Of a DNA stretch of 32,528 nt, positions 9,709 through 18,437 are shown in pieces. The notes beneath the pieces were generated by a model, which made no database searches, was not told where the DNA came from, and worked only from the letters and a program-made list of their open reading frames with translations. The translations under genes and the position numbers were made by a program. The DNA is from Candidatus Omnitrophota bacterium (GTDB taxonomy: Bacteria; Omnitrophota; Gorgyraeia; Zapsychrales; JANLHA01): positions 1 through 32,528 of the forward strand of contig JAGLHE010000072.1 in the NCBI GenBank assembly GCA_023143685.1. Direction: 5' to 3'. The stretch's first letter is position 1, and every line of letters starts with the position of its first letter.

Positions 9709-10499
9709 TACAGGTCCTGCCCCGTTAAATTCAAATAATCCTTAAATTCCAGTTCGCCTGTAATTTCCTGGTTCACAATTGCTTTACGCTCTTCAATATG
9801 CGGGTGCGTACGAAAGTATCCAAGCTGCCGTAACGGCGCTTTTTCTTGTTCCGCCTTAAGAACGTTAAGCATCCCGATTATCTCTTTCGGATCATACCCT
9901 GCTTTTTGAAGATACTTCACAGCTAATTTATCCGCCTGAAACTCATCTTGACGGGAATACGAAAAGAACAGCGTTGAAAAAGCAGCACTGACACCTTTGA
10001 CTACCTCCCCTTCCCCGGAAGCAACAGCAGCTGCTTGCATCAGCGAATAGCCATAAACGCTTTGCATTTTTTTGATCCCATGCCGCGCGGTAATATGAGC
10101 GACCTCGTGAGCAATAACGCCGGCCAACTGCTCATCGTTCTCTACGCGATCAATCAATCCTTTAAAAATATAAATGTATCCTCCAGGCAAACTCACGGCG
10201 TTGACCTTATCCTCATCAATAACCTTGATCAAATAAACAATATTTTTTCGGTCACACACAGCAACAATACGGCTTAAAATCTTTTCTACCCGTTCGTTGA
10301 TATCAATGTCTGTACTGATTTTATACTTTTCTTCGACTTGTTTAGCAACAGAATCGCCGATTCTCACTTCCTTTTCCGTGCCGTAAAACAGAGTTTCTTC
10401 ACGCCCGGTAGCCAGGTTAAACTCAGTCGCACATCCGGCGAGAAAAAAAAGAAGAAATAAAAAAAAGATATGGCATCTGGTGTTTTTATCTGTGCTCAT
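9708..10499 (-). CDS. M48 family zinc metalloprotease, lipoprotein
   Basis: HEVAHITARHGIKKM (HExxH), downstream DEFQADKLAVKYL; lipobox-like FLAGCA. Confidence 0.9.
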   Translation of the reverse strand: MSTDKNTRCHIFFLFLLFFLAGCATEFNLATGREETLFYGTEKEVRIGDSVAKQVEEKYKISTDIDINERVEKILSRIVAVCDRKNIVYLIKVIDEDKVNAVSLPGGYIYIFKGLIDRVENDEQLAGVIAHEVAHITARHGIKKMQSVYGYSLMQAAAVASGEGEVVKGVSAAFSTLFFSYSRQDEFQADKLAVKYLQKAGYDPKEIIGMLNVLKAEQEKAPLRQLGYFRTHPHIEERKAIVNQEITGELEFKDYLNLTGQDL

Positions 10500-10554
10500 C
10501 TGCGTTTTCCATCTGCGCTCATCCGCGCTTTTTATCAGCGCTCATCTGTGTTTT
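10484..10554. repeat. Degenerate tandem tract of the same repeat (ctgtgctcatctgcg / ctgcgctcatccgcg / cagcgctcatctgtg)
   Basis: Three to four degenerate ~15-nt units visible directly upstream of and over the M48 start codon. Confidence 0.65.
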
Positions 10555-11131
10555 ACAAAATTTCAACCCCAAAGTCCCCCAGCATCACCCTTAACTTTGC
10601 CATCGGCAAACCAATCACATTCGAATAACACCCTTCAATGCGATTAATAAAAAGTCCGCCTCGCCCTTCAATATCAAAACCACCAGCCTTATCTAACGGA
10701 GAGGTCACGCGATGGTACCGGTCAATTTCTTTATCCGACAACTTATGCATAAACACTTTTGTCTTTTCATAATCAACCAACTCATCCTTTGTTGCCGCAT
10801 CTACAACCGCAACTCCTGTGTAAACCCATTGTGGACGAGAAAAAAGGATTTTCAAAATCCGTTTGGCGTCTTTCAAGTCTTTTGGTTTGCCAATAATCTT
10901 GCCGCCTCCGGCATAAACAATGGTATCTGCCCCGACGACAATCCCTTCTTTAAGACGCGCAGCAACGTCATGTGCTTTAAGCAACGCATTATGTTTAACG
11001 AGTGCCGAGCATGTACTCGTAATTTTCTGCACCTCTTTGGCCTTACTTGGCTTCACAGTAAATTTAATACCGGCAAGATCAAAAAGTTTTTTACGTTGTG
11101 CTGATGCTGAAGCGAGAATGATGTTTTTCAT
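10553..11131 (-). CDS. maf: Maf family nucleotide pyrophosphatase
   Basis: MKNIILASASAQRKKLFDLAGIKF, GADTIV, GKPKDLKDAKRIL, GGFDIEGRGGLFINRIEGCYSNVIGLP. Confidence 0.92.
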   Translation of the reverse strand: MKNIILASASAQRKKLFDLAGIKFTVKPSKAKEVQKITSTCSALVKHNALLKAHDVAARLKEGIVVGADTIVYAGGGKIIGKPKDLKDAKRILKILFSRPQWVYTGVAVVDAATKDELVDYEKTKVFMHKLSDKEIDRYHRVTSPLDKAGGFDIEGRGGLFINRIEGCYSNVIGLPMAKLRVMLGDFGVEIL

Positions 11132-11141
11132 AATAGAAAAT

Positions 11142-11179
11142 CGCTAAACCACGCTAAACTTTACGCGAAACTACGCGAA
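11142..11179 (-). repeat. Copy 1 of inverted repeat flanking pyrE
   Basis: Reverse complement TTCGCGTAGTTTCGCGTAAAGTTTAGCGTGGTTTAGCG; about 34 of 37 positions match copy 2 at 11766..11802. Confidence 0.75.
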
Positions 11180-11743
11180 TTAATTGTTTAAAAAGTCTTC
11201 TGCGGTAAAAATTGAGACGAGCTCAACACCTTTGGCTACGACTGCTTCTTTGGCTCCTTCTCCCCGGTCGACAATACAGATCGCTTTTTTCGCGCGCATC
11301 CCTGCTTTCGCCAAAACATCAATCGACTCAACAAAAGCCTTACCTGTTGTAGCCACATCATCGACCAGGACAACCTCAGCATTGTCCGGCAAAAGCGGGC
11401 CTTCAATTTGCTGCTGTTTACCATGCGCCTTCGGTGCTTTACGGATAATAAAAGTTTTAAGCGGTTGGCCCGCCTGATGGCTTAATACATTTAACGCTCC
11501 TAAAAATGGATCCGCGCCAAGTGTCGGCCCACCAATCGCGTCATATGTTTCGTCCTTAACCATATCCAAAATAATCTTCGCGCAAAAATACGCCCCATCT
11601 GAACTTAACGTAATCCGTCGCGCGTCAATGTAATAGTCACTTTCCTTACCTGAAGAAAGAATAATCTTCTCTTTAAAAAAAGCTTTCTCCTTTAAGATTT
11701 GAAACAATTGGTCTCGGTCTTCGTGACAACAATTACAACTCAT
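11180..11743 (-). CDS. pyrE: Orotate phosphoribosyltransferase
   Basis: PRPP-binding loop VVLVDDVATTGKAF, FKEKIILSSGKESDYYIDARRITL. Confidence 0.93.
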   Translation of the reverse strand: MSCNCCHEDRDQLFQILKEKAFFKEKIILSSGKESDYYIDARRITLSSDGAYFCAKIILDMVKDETYDAIGGPTLGADPFLGALNVLSHQAGQPLKTFIIRKAPKAHGKQQQIEGPLLPDNAEVVLVDDVATTGKAFVESIDVLAKAGMRAKKAICIVDRGEGAKEAVVAKGVELVSIFTAEDFLNN

Positions 11744-11765
11744 AGTGCATCCTTTCGATTAACAT

Positions 11766-11802
11766 TTCGCGTTGTTTAGCGTAAAGTTTAGCATGGTTTA
11801 GC
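11766..11802 (+). repeat. Copy 2 of inverted repeat flanking pyrE
   Basis: TTCGCGTTGTTTAGCGTAAAGTTTAGCATGGTTTAGC, opposite orientation to copy 1. Confidence 0.75.
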
Positions 11803-11806
11803 AACC

Positions 11807-11834
11807 TTGACATTAACTTTTTTCTTGATAAGAT
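11807..11834 (+). promoter_or_regulatory. Sigma70-like promoter of comF-lptF-lptG (possibly leaderless)
   Basis: TTGACA (11807-11812), 16-nt spacer, TAAGAT (11829-11834); ATG at 11841 and no Shine-Dalgarno visible. Confidence 0.55.
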
Positions 11835-11840
11835 ACTCAC

Positions 11841-12584
11841 ATGATCAAGCGTTTAATACACGGCTTGATTGATCTTATTTATCCCCCGGTTTGTATTTTA
11901 TGTCGCACCCCGATTCCATCCCCTTTTCAGACACAAAACCCGGATCAATTATGCCTTGGCTGTCACAACTCTATCCCCAAGAACAGGCCTCCTTTTTGCG
12001 CCCAATGCTCCAGGCCATTACAAGACCCGTCCCGTGCTTTATGTAAATATTGTCAACGCACAGATTACTACTTTGACTATTCACTTAGCGCATGCCTTTA
12101 CAATCCCACGATGCAGAATATTATTCACCTTTTCAAATACGGACGGAAAACCGCTCTGCGCCACACATTTACAAAGCTCATGATTAACTTCTTAAACGAT
12201 TACCATTTTGACCTTAAAGATTTTGACCTTATTGTCCCAGTGCCTCTGCATCCCTGGCGACTCTACAAAAGGGGATTCAACCAATCCCTTTTACTTGCTG
12301 ATCTTATTTCTGCACATTTGGGCATCCCTATTTCCTCAAACAATCTCATACGCGGCCACTACACCAAAAACCAGGCCAAAATCAGCAAAAAAGAACGCTG
12401 GACAAATATACAAGGCGCCTTTAAAATAAAATCTTCTTGTGAATTTGTCGACAAGAATATTCTTATTATTGACGATTTGATGACAACCGGAGCCACAACC
12501 TCCGAAATCGCCCGGGTGCTAAAGGGCGCCGGCGCACAAAAAGTGTGTGTTTTAACACCGGCGATTACGATGAAAACAGATTAA
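11841..12584 (+). CDS. comF: ComF family phosphoribosyltransferase-like protein
   Basis: LIDLIYPPVCILCRTP with Cys pairs, VPVPLHPWRLYKRGFNQSLLLA, IIDDLMTTGATTSEIARVLKGAGA. Confidence 0.92.
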   Translation: MIKRLIHGLIDLIYPPVCILCRTPIPSPFQTQNPDQLCLGCHNSIPKNRPPFCAQCSRPLQDPSRALCKYCQRTDYYFDYSLSACLYNPTMQNIIHLFKYGRKTALRHTFTKLMINFLNDYHFDLKDFDLIVPVPLHPWRLYKRGFNQSLLLADLISAHLGIPISSNNLIRGHYTKNQAKISKKERWTNIQGAFKIKSSCEFVDKNILIIDDLMTTGATTSEIARVLKGAGAQKVCVLTPAITMKTD

Positions 12585-13675
12585 TGAAAACTTTACGTTC
12601 CTACATCCTATTTGAATGTATTCTCCCATTTTTCCTCGCGTTAGGCGTTTTAACTTGCGTATTTCTTCTTGGCAACCTTGTTCAGCTAACCCACATGGTT
12701 ATCAACAAAGGAGTCAGCCTGGCAGTCGTAGGAAAAATTTTTCTTCTCTACATCCCTACGCTTCTGGGCTATACAATGCCATTTGCCTGTTTAGCCAGTA
12801 TTATCATGGCCTTTAGTCGTTTATCAAATGATAACGAAATTATCGCAATCCGCGCCAGCGGCATTTATCTCAAACGCCTTCTGGTGCCTTTATTTGTTAT
12901 TGGCATAATTTTTAGTTTGATTTCCTTTATCTTAAACGACCGTGTCATCCCTTACACCCATCACGAACAGAAAAAAATGTTCAAAATCCTCGGCGGAAGC
13001 AATCCGACCGCCCTTTTAGAACCTGGTGTTTTTATTAACTCTTTTGATGGTAAAGTTATCTTTATCCATAAAATTAACGGCACAAAGATGCAAAATGTTA
13101 CGATTTGGCTGCCGCAACCAGATGGAAAGCCAACGCGCACGATCATCTCCAAAAAAGGTGAATTTATTCAGATCCCGGAAAAAAAACAAATCCTGCTTAA
13201 ACTCATTGACGGGACTTCGGACGAAGCAGACTTAAAGAATCCGAATAATTTTTATAAACTCAATTTCAAAAACTTATTTATTACGCTGGATACATCCAAG
13301 CACGCACAGAAGGTCAAAAAGAAACCTAAAGGAATGAGTTTAAAAGAGCTGAAAAACGAAATGAACCGGCTCGGCATGCTGATGGTAGACTCTTCCCGTA
13401 TTGAAACAGAATATTACAGAAAAATTGCCTGGTCATTTTCGCCGCTTATTTTTATCTTATTAGGTTTCCCTTTAGCTGTAATCACAAATAGACGCGCGAA
13501 AACAGCTAATTGGATTATTACTATTTTATTTGCCAGCGCGTATTATCTTCTCTCGTTAGGATGTGAAGCGTTAAGCATTGAACAAATTGCAGCCCCAAAC
13601 ATTATTATGTGGGGGCCCGATGTGCTTGGCGGGTTCACCGCGTTGATTTTAAATTATCGATTAAATAGAATTTAA
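12584..13675 (+). CDS. lptF: LPS export permease LptF (YjgP/YjgQ family); start re-assigned to ATG overlapping the comF stop (TAATG)
   Basis: MKTLRSYILFECILPFFLALGVLTCVFLLGNLVQL..., multi-TM YjgP/YjgQ pattern; followed by a second family member. Confidence 0.85.
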   Translation: MKTLRSYILFECILPFFLALGVLTCVFLLGNLVQLTHMVINKGVSLAVVGKIFLLYIPTLLGYTMPFACLASIIMAFSRLSNDNEIIAIRASGIYLKRLLVPLFVIGIIFSLISFILNDRVIPYTHHEQKKMFKILGGSNPTALLEPGVFINSFDGKVIFIHKINGTKMQNVTIWLPQPDGKPTRTIISKKGEFIQIPEKKQILLKLIDGTSDEADLKNPNNFYKLNFKNLFITLDTSKHAQKVKKKPKGMSLKELKNEMNRLGMLMVDSSRIETEYYRKIAWSFSPLIFILLGFPLAVITNRRAKTANWIITILFASAYYLLSLGCEALSIEQIAAPNIIMWGPDVLGGFTALILNYRLNRI

Positions 13676-13741
13676 AAAAACACAAGATTAAAAGTTCCAG
13701 GCAAAAAACAAAACTTGTTCTTCGGGCTTTAAAATTTTACT

Positions 13742-14842
13742 ATGCGCATTCTCGACCGTTACATTACAAAATCCATCCTCATTGTCTTCTTTTTTTCGAT
13801 AATGATTTTCTGCCTTCTCTTTCTTTTAATAGACTCGGCGTCTAATTTGGATGAATTCATTGACCGTAAAACTCCGATGGCAATCCTTTTTCAATATTAT
13901 CTGGCTTACCTTCCGACGATCATTATCCAGACATCTTCTTTAGCCTGTTTAATAGCCGTCTTATTTGCGTTTACAGACCTTAACGCGCATAACGAAATCA
14001 TTGTTTTACGTGCCAGCGGGTTAAGTTTCTGGAAAATTGCAAAACCCGCTCTTTGGTTTAGCTGTATCGTGGCCGCGCTTGTTTTTATGGTCAACGAACA
14101 ATACATTCCGTCTTTTGAAGAGAAAAAAAGGGCTATTGAGAATGAAAATATGATACTGGAAATTGACCGTGCCAGGCAAAAGGCCAAAATCAAAGGCCTC
14201 ACCTTTTATGGGCTTAAGAACCGGCTTTATTTTATTGATTCTTTTGATCCCAACACCTACGAGATTGAAAATATCACCATCATCGGATACGACGGTCAGC
14301 AGAATATCAAAGAAAAAATCGTTGCCCTTAACGGCAAGTGGACCGGGTTAGCGTGGAAATTTTTCAGGTGCCACATTACAACCTTCCCTAAATCAGCGGG
14401 TGAAAAAACAAAAATCAAGGTGTACCAGGAAAAACTCCTGGACATCAAAGAAACCCCAACTGATTTTCTTAAACAACGATTAAATGTTTCTTCAATGAAC
14501 ATCTCCCAGCTAAGAAGTTACATCACGCGGTTTGCCAGCAGCGGGGCAAAGCGCGCGCTCAATAATTTGCGCGTGGATTTCCACCAGAAAATCGCGTTTC
14601 CATTTGGGATTATTGTGATTGTTCTGGTGGGGCTGCCGCTTGCGTTAATGACAGGCCGGCGTCGGGCTCAGACTTTTGTTTCCCTGGGGCTTGCAATTAC
14701 AATTGGATTTCTTTACTACGTGTGTAACGCGGTCGGGTTAGCGTTAGGGAAAGGCGCATTTTTCCCGCCGATACTTGCTGCCTGGAGTACGCCTCTGATT
14801 TTTACCGGCATTGCGATTAGCATGATCAAGTCAAAGTTTTAA
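13742..14842 (+). CDS. lptG: LPS export permease LptG (YjgP/YjgQ family)
   Basis: MRILDRYITKSILIVFFFSIMIFCLLFLLIDSASNLDEFI..., C-terminal TM cluster FPFGIIVIVLVGLPLALMTGRRR. Confidence 0.87.
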   Translation: MRILDRYITKSILIVFFFSIMIFCLLFLLIDSASNLDEFIDRKTPMAILFQYYLAYLPTIIIQTSSLACLIAVLFAFTDLNAHNEIIVLRASGLSFWKIAKPALWFSCIVAALVFMVNEQYIPSFEEKKRAIENENMILEIDRARQKAKIKGLTFYGLKNRLYFIDSFDPNTYEIENITIIGYDGQQNIKEKIVALNGKWTGLAWKFFRCHITTFPKSAGEKTKIKVYQEKLLDIKETPTDFLKQRLNVSSMNISQLRSYITRFASSGAKRALNNLRVDFHQKIAFPFGIIVIVLVGLPLALMTGRRRAQTFVSLGLAITIGFLYYVCNAVGLALGKGAFFPPILAAWSTPLIFTGIAISMIKSKF

Positions 14843-14871
14843 GAAACCACATTCAAAATTCCGATACTACA

Positions 14872-14964
14872 AGAAAGTTCGCCTTTTAATTTTGCAAGCT
14901 CACGTCTTCTTTAGCTGACGTGTAGGAACGTATGTTTGTCTGTTTTATACTTTCCTATACTGTA
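14872..14964 (-). repeat. ~95-bp palindromic element, intergenic (degenerate) copy
   Basis: agaaagttcgccttttaattttgcaagctcacgtcttctttagctgacgtgtaggaacgtatgtttgtctgttttatactttcctatactgtaa; homologous to 23007..23101 and 24393..24486. Confidence 0.9.
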
Positions 14965-14986
14965 AAAAAAATTAGAGATAGCACAG

Positions 14987-15014
14987 AAAGACAAGGGACA
15001 CTGGACCTGTCTTT
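14987..15014. terminator. Possible hairpin terminator between convergent lptG and the Rrf2 gene
   Basis: AAAGACA...TGTCTTT with adjacent GG/CC and a short T run. Confidence 0.35.
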
Positions 15015-15016
15015 TC

Positions 15017-15421
15017 CTATTCACACTCCAACAAAGAAGCTATTGTTATCTGTTTCAATTCTGATACAACTGTTTTTTCTATATTTTTAATCTTTTTTCG
15101 GACAGAACACTTCCTTGTGTCCGGGCATTCCTTTTTCTTTAAAAAACATTCCGTAAAAGTAATCTTGCCTTGAAATATTTCTATTAAATCGGCAAGGATT
15201 ATTTTCTTCGCGGGAACAGCAAGCAAGAATCCTCCTCTATTCCCCTTTATTGACCTAAGCACTCCTTGTTTTTGCAGAACCTGCAATATCTTTCTCAAAA
15301 ACGGACGAGGCAAACCAAGCTTCTTTTCTATCTCAGCAACACTAACAACACCATCTCCGGCACTTGCAATATACATAAGCGCTCTAATAGCATAATCTGT
15401 ATCTCTTGTGATTAATTTCAT
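15017..15421 (-). CDS. Rrf2 family transcriptional regulator, probably Fe-S binding
   Basis: MKLITRDTDYAIRALMYIASAGDGVVSVAEIEKKLGLPRPFLRKILQVLQKQGVLRSIKGNRGGF; C-terminal CFLKKKECPDTRKC. Confidence 0.93.
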   Translation of the reverse strand: MKLITRDTDYAIRALMYIASAGDGVVSVAEIEKKLGLPRPFLRKILQVLQKQGVLRSIKGNRGGFLLAVPAKKIILADLIEIFQGKITFTECFLKKKECPDTRKCSVRKKIKNIEKTVVSELKQITIASLLECE

Positions 15422-16071
15422 TTAAATATCTCACCTGTTTCTGATGACCAGAACAAAAGGTCAAGCTCATCCATCGGGATGCCTATCTTCCCTGAAAACT
15501 TCTTAAGCTCATTTTCCAGAAATAAATATTGTGTACCGGTTATATTCTTTGGACATTGCGGAACAATACCATACCGCACCATGTTTCTCAAAATATGCAC
15601 GTCAAGTATAGCGAAATCGCGGCCGAAACCTATATTTCTCAAGAAATGGCTGGCTTCTTTAAAACCCAAACCTTTCACATTACGAACAAACCAATCACGA
15701 GTTTCAGAAATATTGTTTATATTTATCTTGTCTTTTATTTTTAGTGAACCTTTTATACAAAAAGATTTGTGGGCCTCAACAATATACCGAGCCTTATTAT
15801 TCGGAAACCGGACACCCTTCAAACCATCCCTTATCTGCGCAATATTCCCTTTGTAGAGAATACCTTTTTTTGTTAAATCAGAAATTGCCTTATCGCAATA
15901 AACCGCCTTTGACTGTGGCGTACATATACAAAAACAAAGTTCACTAAAAATTACTTTATCTGATTTCTCCCAAACAGCCCTAAACTCATCCAATCTCTTT
16001 TTTATATCTGTCTTTTTCTTTTTATATTCCGGGAAAAGTTCTTGCGGCATATTAACTTTTCCATAGCCCAT
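15418..16071 (-). CDS. ogg: N-glycosylase/DNA lyase (8-oxoguanine DNA glycosylase, Ogg2-like HhH family)
   Basis: FCICTPQSKAVYCDKAI, VKGLGFKEASHFLRNIGFGRDFAILDVHILR (HhH-GPD), C-terminal ELDLLFWSSETGEIFK. Confidence 0.85.
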   Translation of the reverse strand: MGYGKVNMPQELFPEYKKKKTDIKKRLDEFRAVWEKSDKVIFSELCFCICTPQSKAVYCDKAISDLTKKGILYKGNIAQIRDGLKGVRFPNNKARYIVEAHKSFCIKGSLKIKDKININNISETRDWFVRNVKGLGFKEASHFLRNIGFGRDFAILDVHILRNMVRYGIVPQCPKNITGTQYLFLENELKKFSGKIGIPMDELDLLFWSSETGEIFK

Positions 16072-16429
16072 GTATTGTGCAAAATTCCCTAACCTCTATT
16101 ACATCTGATTTTTTTACGCAAAATTCTGCTTCCGGCTTCTGTCCCGGGCTTAATTCCGCCCTCATAACTTTATCCTGCGTCAAAACTTCGATGCACTTGA
16201 TATAATGCTTTTCTTCCATCGGGTGCTCAACGCTTCCCACCTTTACTTTAATACAACAGTCTGCTTCTTCGACGACCGGAACGTGTTTTTCTCCTCCCGC
16301 ATCTTCTGTTTTTGGCTCAAGCTTTACCATTGGCTGATTACAACATACCAGCGAAGGTTGCCCCTCATTTACAACTTCAACAACATTACCGCAAACTTCA
16401 CAGCGATATAATTCTCTTAATTGTGTCAT
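16052..16429 (-). CDS. dfx: Desulfoferrodoxin / superoxide reductase
   Basis: YRCEVCGNVVEVVNEG..LVCCNQPM; EKHVPVVE; EEKHYIKCIEV; EFCTIHGLWKS. Confidence 0.95.
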   Translation of the reverse strand: MTQLRELYRCEVCGNVVEVVNEGQPSLVCCNQPMVKLEPKTEDAGGEKHVPVVEEADCCIKVKVGSVEHPMEEKHYIKCIEVLTQDKVMRAELSPGQKPEAEFCVKKSDVIEVREFCTIHGLWKS

Positions 16430-16465
16430 GACACACCTCCTTTTAATTTTACTTTTACCGTATCC

Positions 16466-16786
16466 TTAAAACGTTACAACTTTATCGCTTTCTTTAATGA
16501 TATCATACATGTCTTTCATAGTTGAAATCGGGCACATCTTTGACCCTTCCTGCTCCCGGGATGTGATACAGGTGCCACAGGCATAAATCTTCCCGCCGGA
16601 TTGCATAAACTTTTCTGCCTGTTCTACGGTATTAAATTTATCCGTGCTGATTTTCTGATATTCAACACCCTTACCCATAAAAAAGATTTTTACTTCATCC
16701 TCCTGCCCAAGCGCGAAATTCGCGTAGCGGATCACATTCCAACATGTTTCCGCATCATTACTTGATATAACCACGCCTATTTTCAT
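16466..16786 (-). CDS. DsrE/DsrF family protein
   Basis: MKIGVVISSNDAETCWNVIRYANFALGQEDEVKIFFMGKGVEY...YACGTCITSR. Confidence 0.85.
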   Translation of the reverse strand: MKIGVVISSNDAETCWNVIRYANFALGQEDEVKIFFMGKGVEYQKISTDKFNTVEQAEKFMQSGGKIYACGTCITSREQEGSKMCPISTMKDMYDIIKESDKVVTF

Positions 16787-17664
16787 TTAATTTCTCCTTT
16801 GATAGAAATCGTATATTCTTTAACAACTATATTCTTTCCGGACTTTTTAAGCGCCTCTTCAGTCAGTTTTAAGGCTCCGCCGCAACATGGAACTTCCATT
16901 TTCACTACTGTTATTGACTTAATATTATTATCCTGAATAATAGCTGTGAGTTTTTCCAAGTACATATCCATAGCCGCATCAAGTTTCGGGCAAAACATTA
17001 TTAATATTTTCCCTTTTAAAAATCGCCTATGGAAATCCGCGTAAGTAAACGGAACACAATCCCCGGCAACAAGCAACTCACAATCCTGGAAATAAGGCGC
17101 ACCCGGGCTTACAAGATGTAACTGTGTGGGCCACTGGCGCAGTTCAGATTTAATAGTCCCCGACGGCTGCTCCTGAATCTCTTCAGTTTTATCACTACGG
17201 AAATCCTTCATCATCGTACCCGGACAACCACAGGGCAAAGGCTCTTCCGTCTTCTCCTCTGATGCTGGTATTGATATATTGTGTTCTTTCAAATAATTCA
17301 CAGCCTGTTCAAGATATTCACGTTGGCCATGATCTTTTAAATGCTTTATATGAGCTGTAATAACATTTTCCCCGGCCTTCACCACATTCTCCATGACTTT
17401 CTTCTCGTCGTATTCTTCTGCTTCACGTTCTTCTATTGCAATCGCGCCCTCAGGGCAATTACCGATACAGGCCCCTAAGCCATCACATAATAATTCTCCA
17501 ACAAGCCTTGCTTTACCGTCTATAATCTGCAGCGCTCCTTCCGGACAATCAGGCACACACGCACCACATCCATTACACTTATTTTCATCAATCTTGATAA
17601 TCTTTCTTAACATTATTTTCTCTCGAGTTAATCTCTCTATCCATACACCGGCGTCTTTCAACAT
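16783..17664 (-). CDS. 4Fe-4S ferredoxin-domain protein
   Basis: KIDENKCNGCGACVPDCPEGALQIIDGKARL..CDGLGACIGNCPEGAI: two 4Fe-4S motifs. Confidence 0.9.
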   Translation of the reverse strand: MLKDAGVWIERLTREKIMLRKIIKIDENKCNGCGACVPDCPEGALQIIDGKARLVGELLCDGLGACIGNCPEGAIAIEEREAEEYDEKKVMENVVKAGENVITAHIKHLKDHGQREYLEQAVNYLKEHNISIPASEEKTEEPLPCGCPGTMMKDFRSDKTEEIQEQPSGTIKSELRQWPTQLHLVSPGAPYFQDCELLVAGDCVPFTYADFHRRFLKGKILIMFCPKLDAAMDMYLEKLTAIIQDNNIKSITVVKMEVPCCGGALKLTEEALKKSGKNIVVKEYTISIKGEIK

Positions 17665-17669
17665 TGCCT

Positions 17670-18197
17670 TTATTCCGCCGGCTCATAAAATTCTTTTGGG
17701 TGCTTACACACAGGACATATTTCCGGAGGCTCAATGCCTTCGTGAATATATCCGCATTTACTGCATTTCCATTTTATCGGTTTTTCTCTTTTGTATACCG
17801 TTCCGTCTTCTACCATTTTAAGCAACTTTTTATATCTTTCTTCATGCTCTTTCTCTACCTTTGCTATCTGTTCAAACAACACCGCAATTTCATCAAACCC
17901 TTCCTCCTTTGCTTCTTTAGCAAAGTCCGGATACATCTGTGTTGTCTCATAATGTTCGCCGCCCATCGCAGCTTCCAGGTTTGCTTTTGTATCACCAATA
18001 CCATTTAACGCCTTAAATTCGTCTTTCGCGTGCTGCATTTCATTATCAGCTGTTTCTTCAAAAATCTTTCCAATGTAATGATACCCTTCTTTTCTGGCAA
18101 CCTTCGCAAAATAAGAATACTTATTTCTTGCCTGTGATTCACCCGCAAATGCTGCCATAAGATTTTTCTCTGTTTTTGTTCCTTTTAATTCTGCCAT
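17670..18197 (-). CDS. rbr: Rubrerythrin
   Basis: [26 protein letters not shown]..., C-terminal rubredoxin-like [31 protein letters not shown]. Confidence 0.96.
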   Translation of the reverse strand: MAELKGTKTEKNLMAAFAGESQARNKYSYFAKVARKEGYHYIGKIFEETADNEMQHAKDEFKALNGIGDTKANLEAAMGGEHYETTQMYPDFAKEAKEEGFDEIAVLFEQIAKVEKEHEERYKKLLKMVEDGTVYKREKPIKWKCSKCGYIHEGIEPPEICPVCKHPKEFYEPAE

Positions 18198-18238
18198 TTG
18201 CCTTCTCCTCTATTCTTTGTGTTTATGCTCTGTGGTTT

Positions 18239-18424
18239 TTAACTTTTAACTCCCAACTTCTTTAAAATATTTATCATAAGACACCAATTTGTAAAAGCTG
18301 ACTGAAATAGATTAAGACCCACAAAAGCAGTAAACCATAGCCATCTAATATCAACTTTTACAGCTAAAACTACACTTACCAGTATAAACGCACCCGATAC
18401 TCCTCTAAGCATTCGTTCTAGCAT
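18239..18424 (-). CDS. Small membrane protein, DUF2892/YgaP-TM-like
   Basis: MLERMLRGVSGAFILVSVVLAVKVDIRWLWFTAFVGLNLFQSAFTNWCLMINILKKLG. Confidence 0.75.
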   Translation of the reverse strand: MLERMLRGVSGAFILVSVVLAVKVDIRWLWFTAFVGLNLFQSAFTNWCLMINILKKLGVKS

Positions 18425-18437
18425 TTCCCCCTCCTCT

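Noticed and set aside
14987-15014. Treating the AAAGACA/TGTCTTT hairpin as a fourth copy of the palindromic element
   Set aside because: Sequence is unrelated to the 95-bp element; more likely a terminator-like hairpin between convergent genes.
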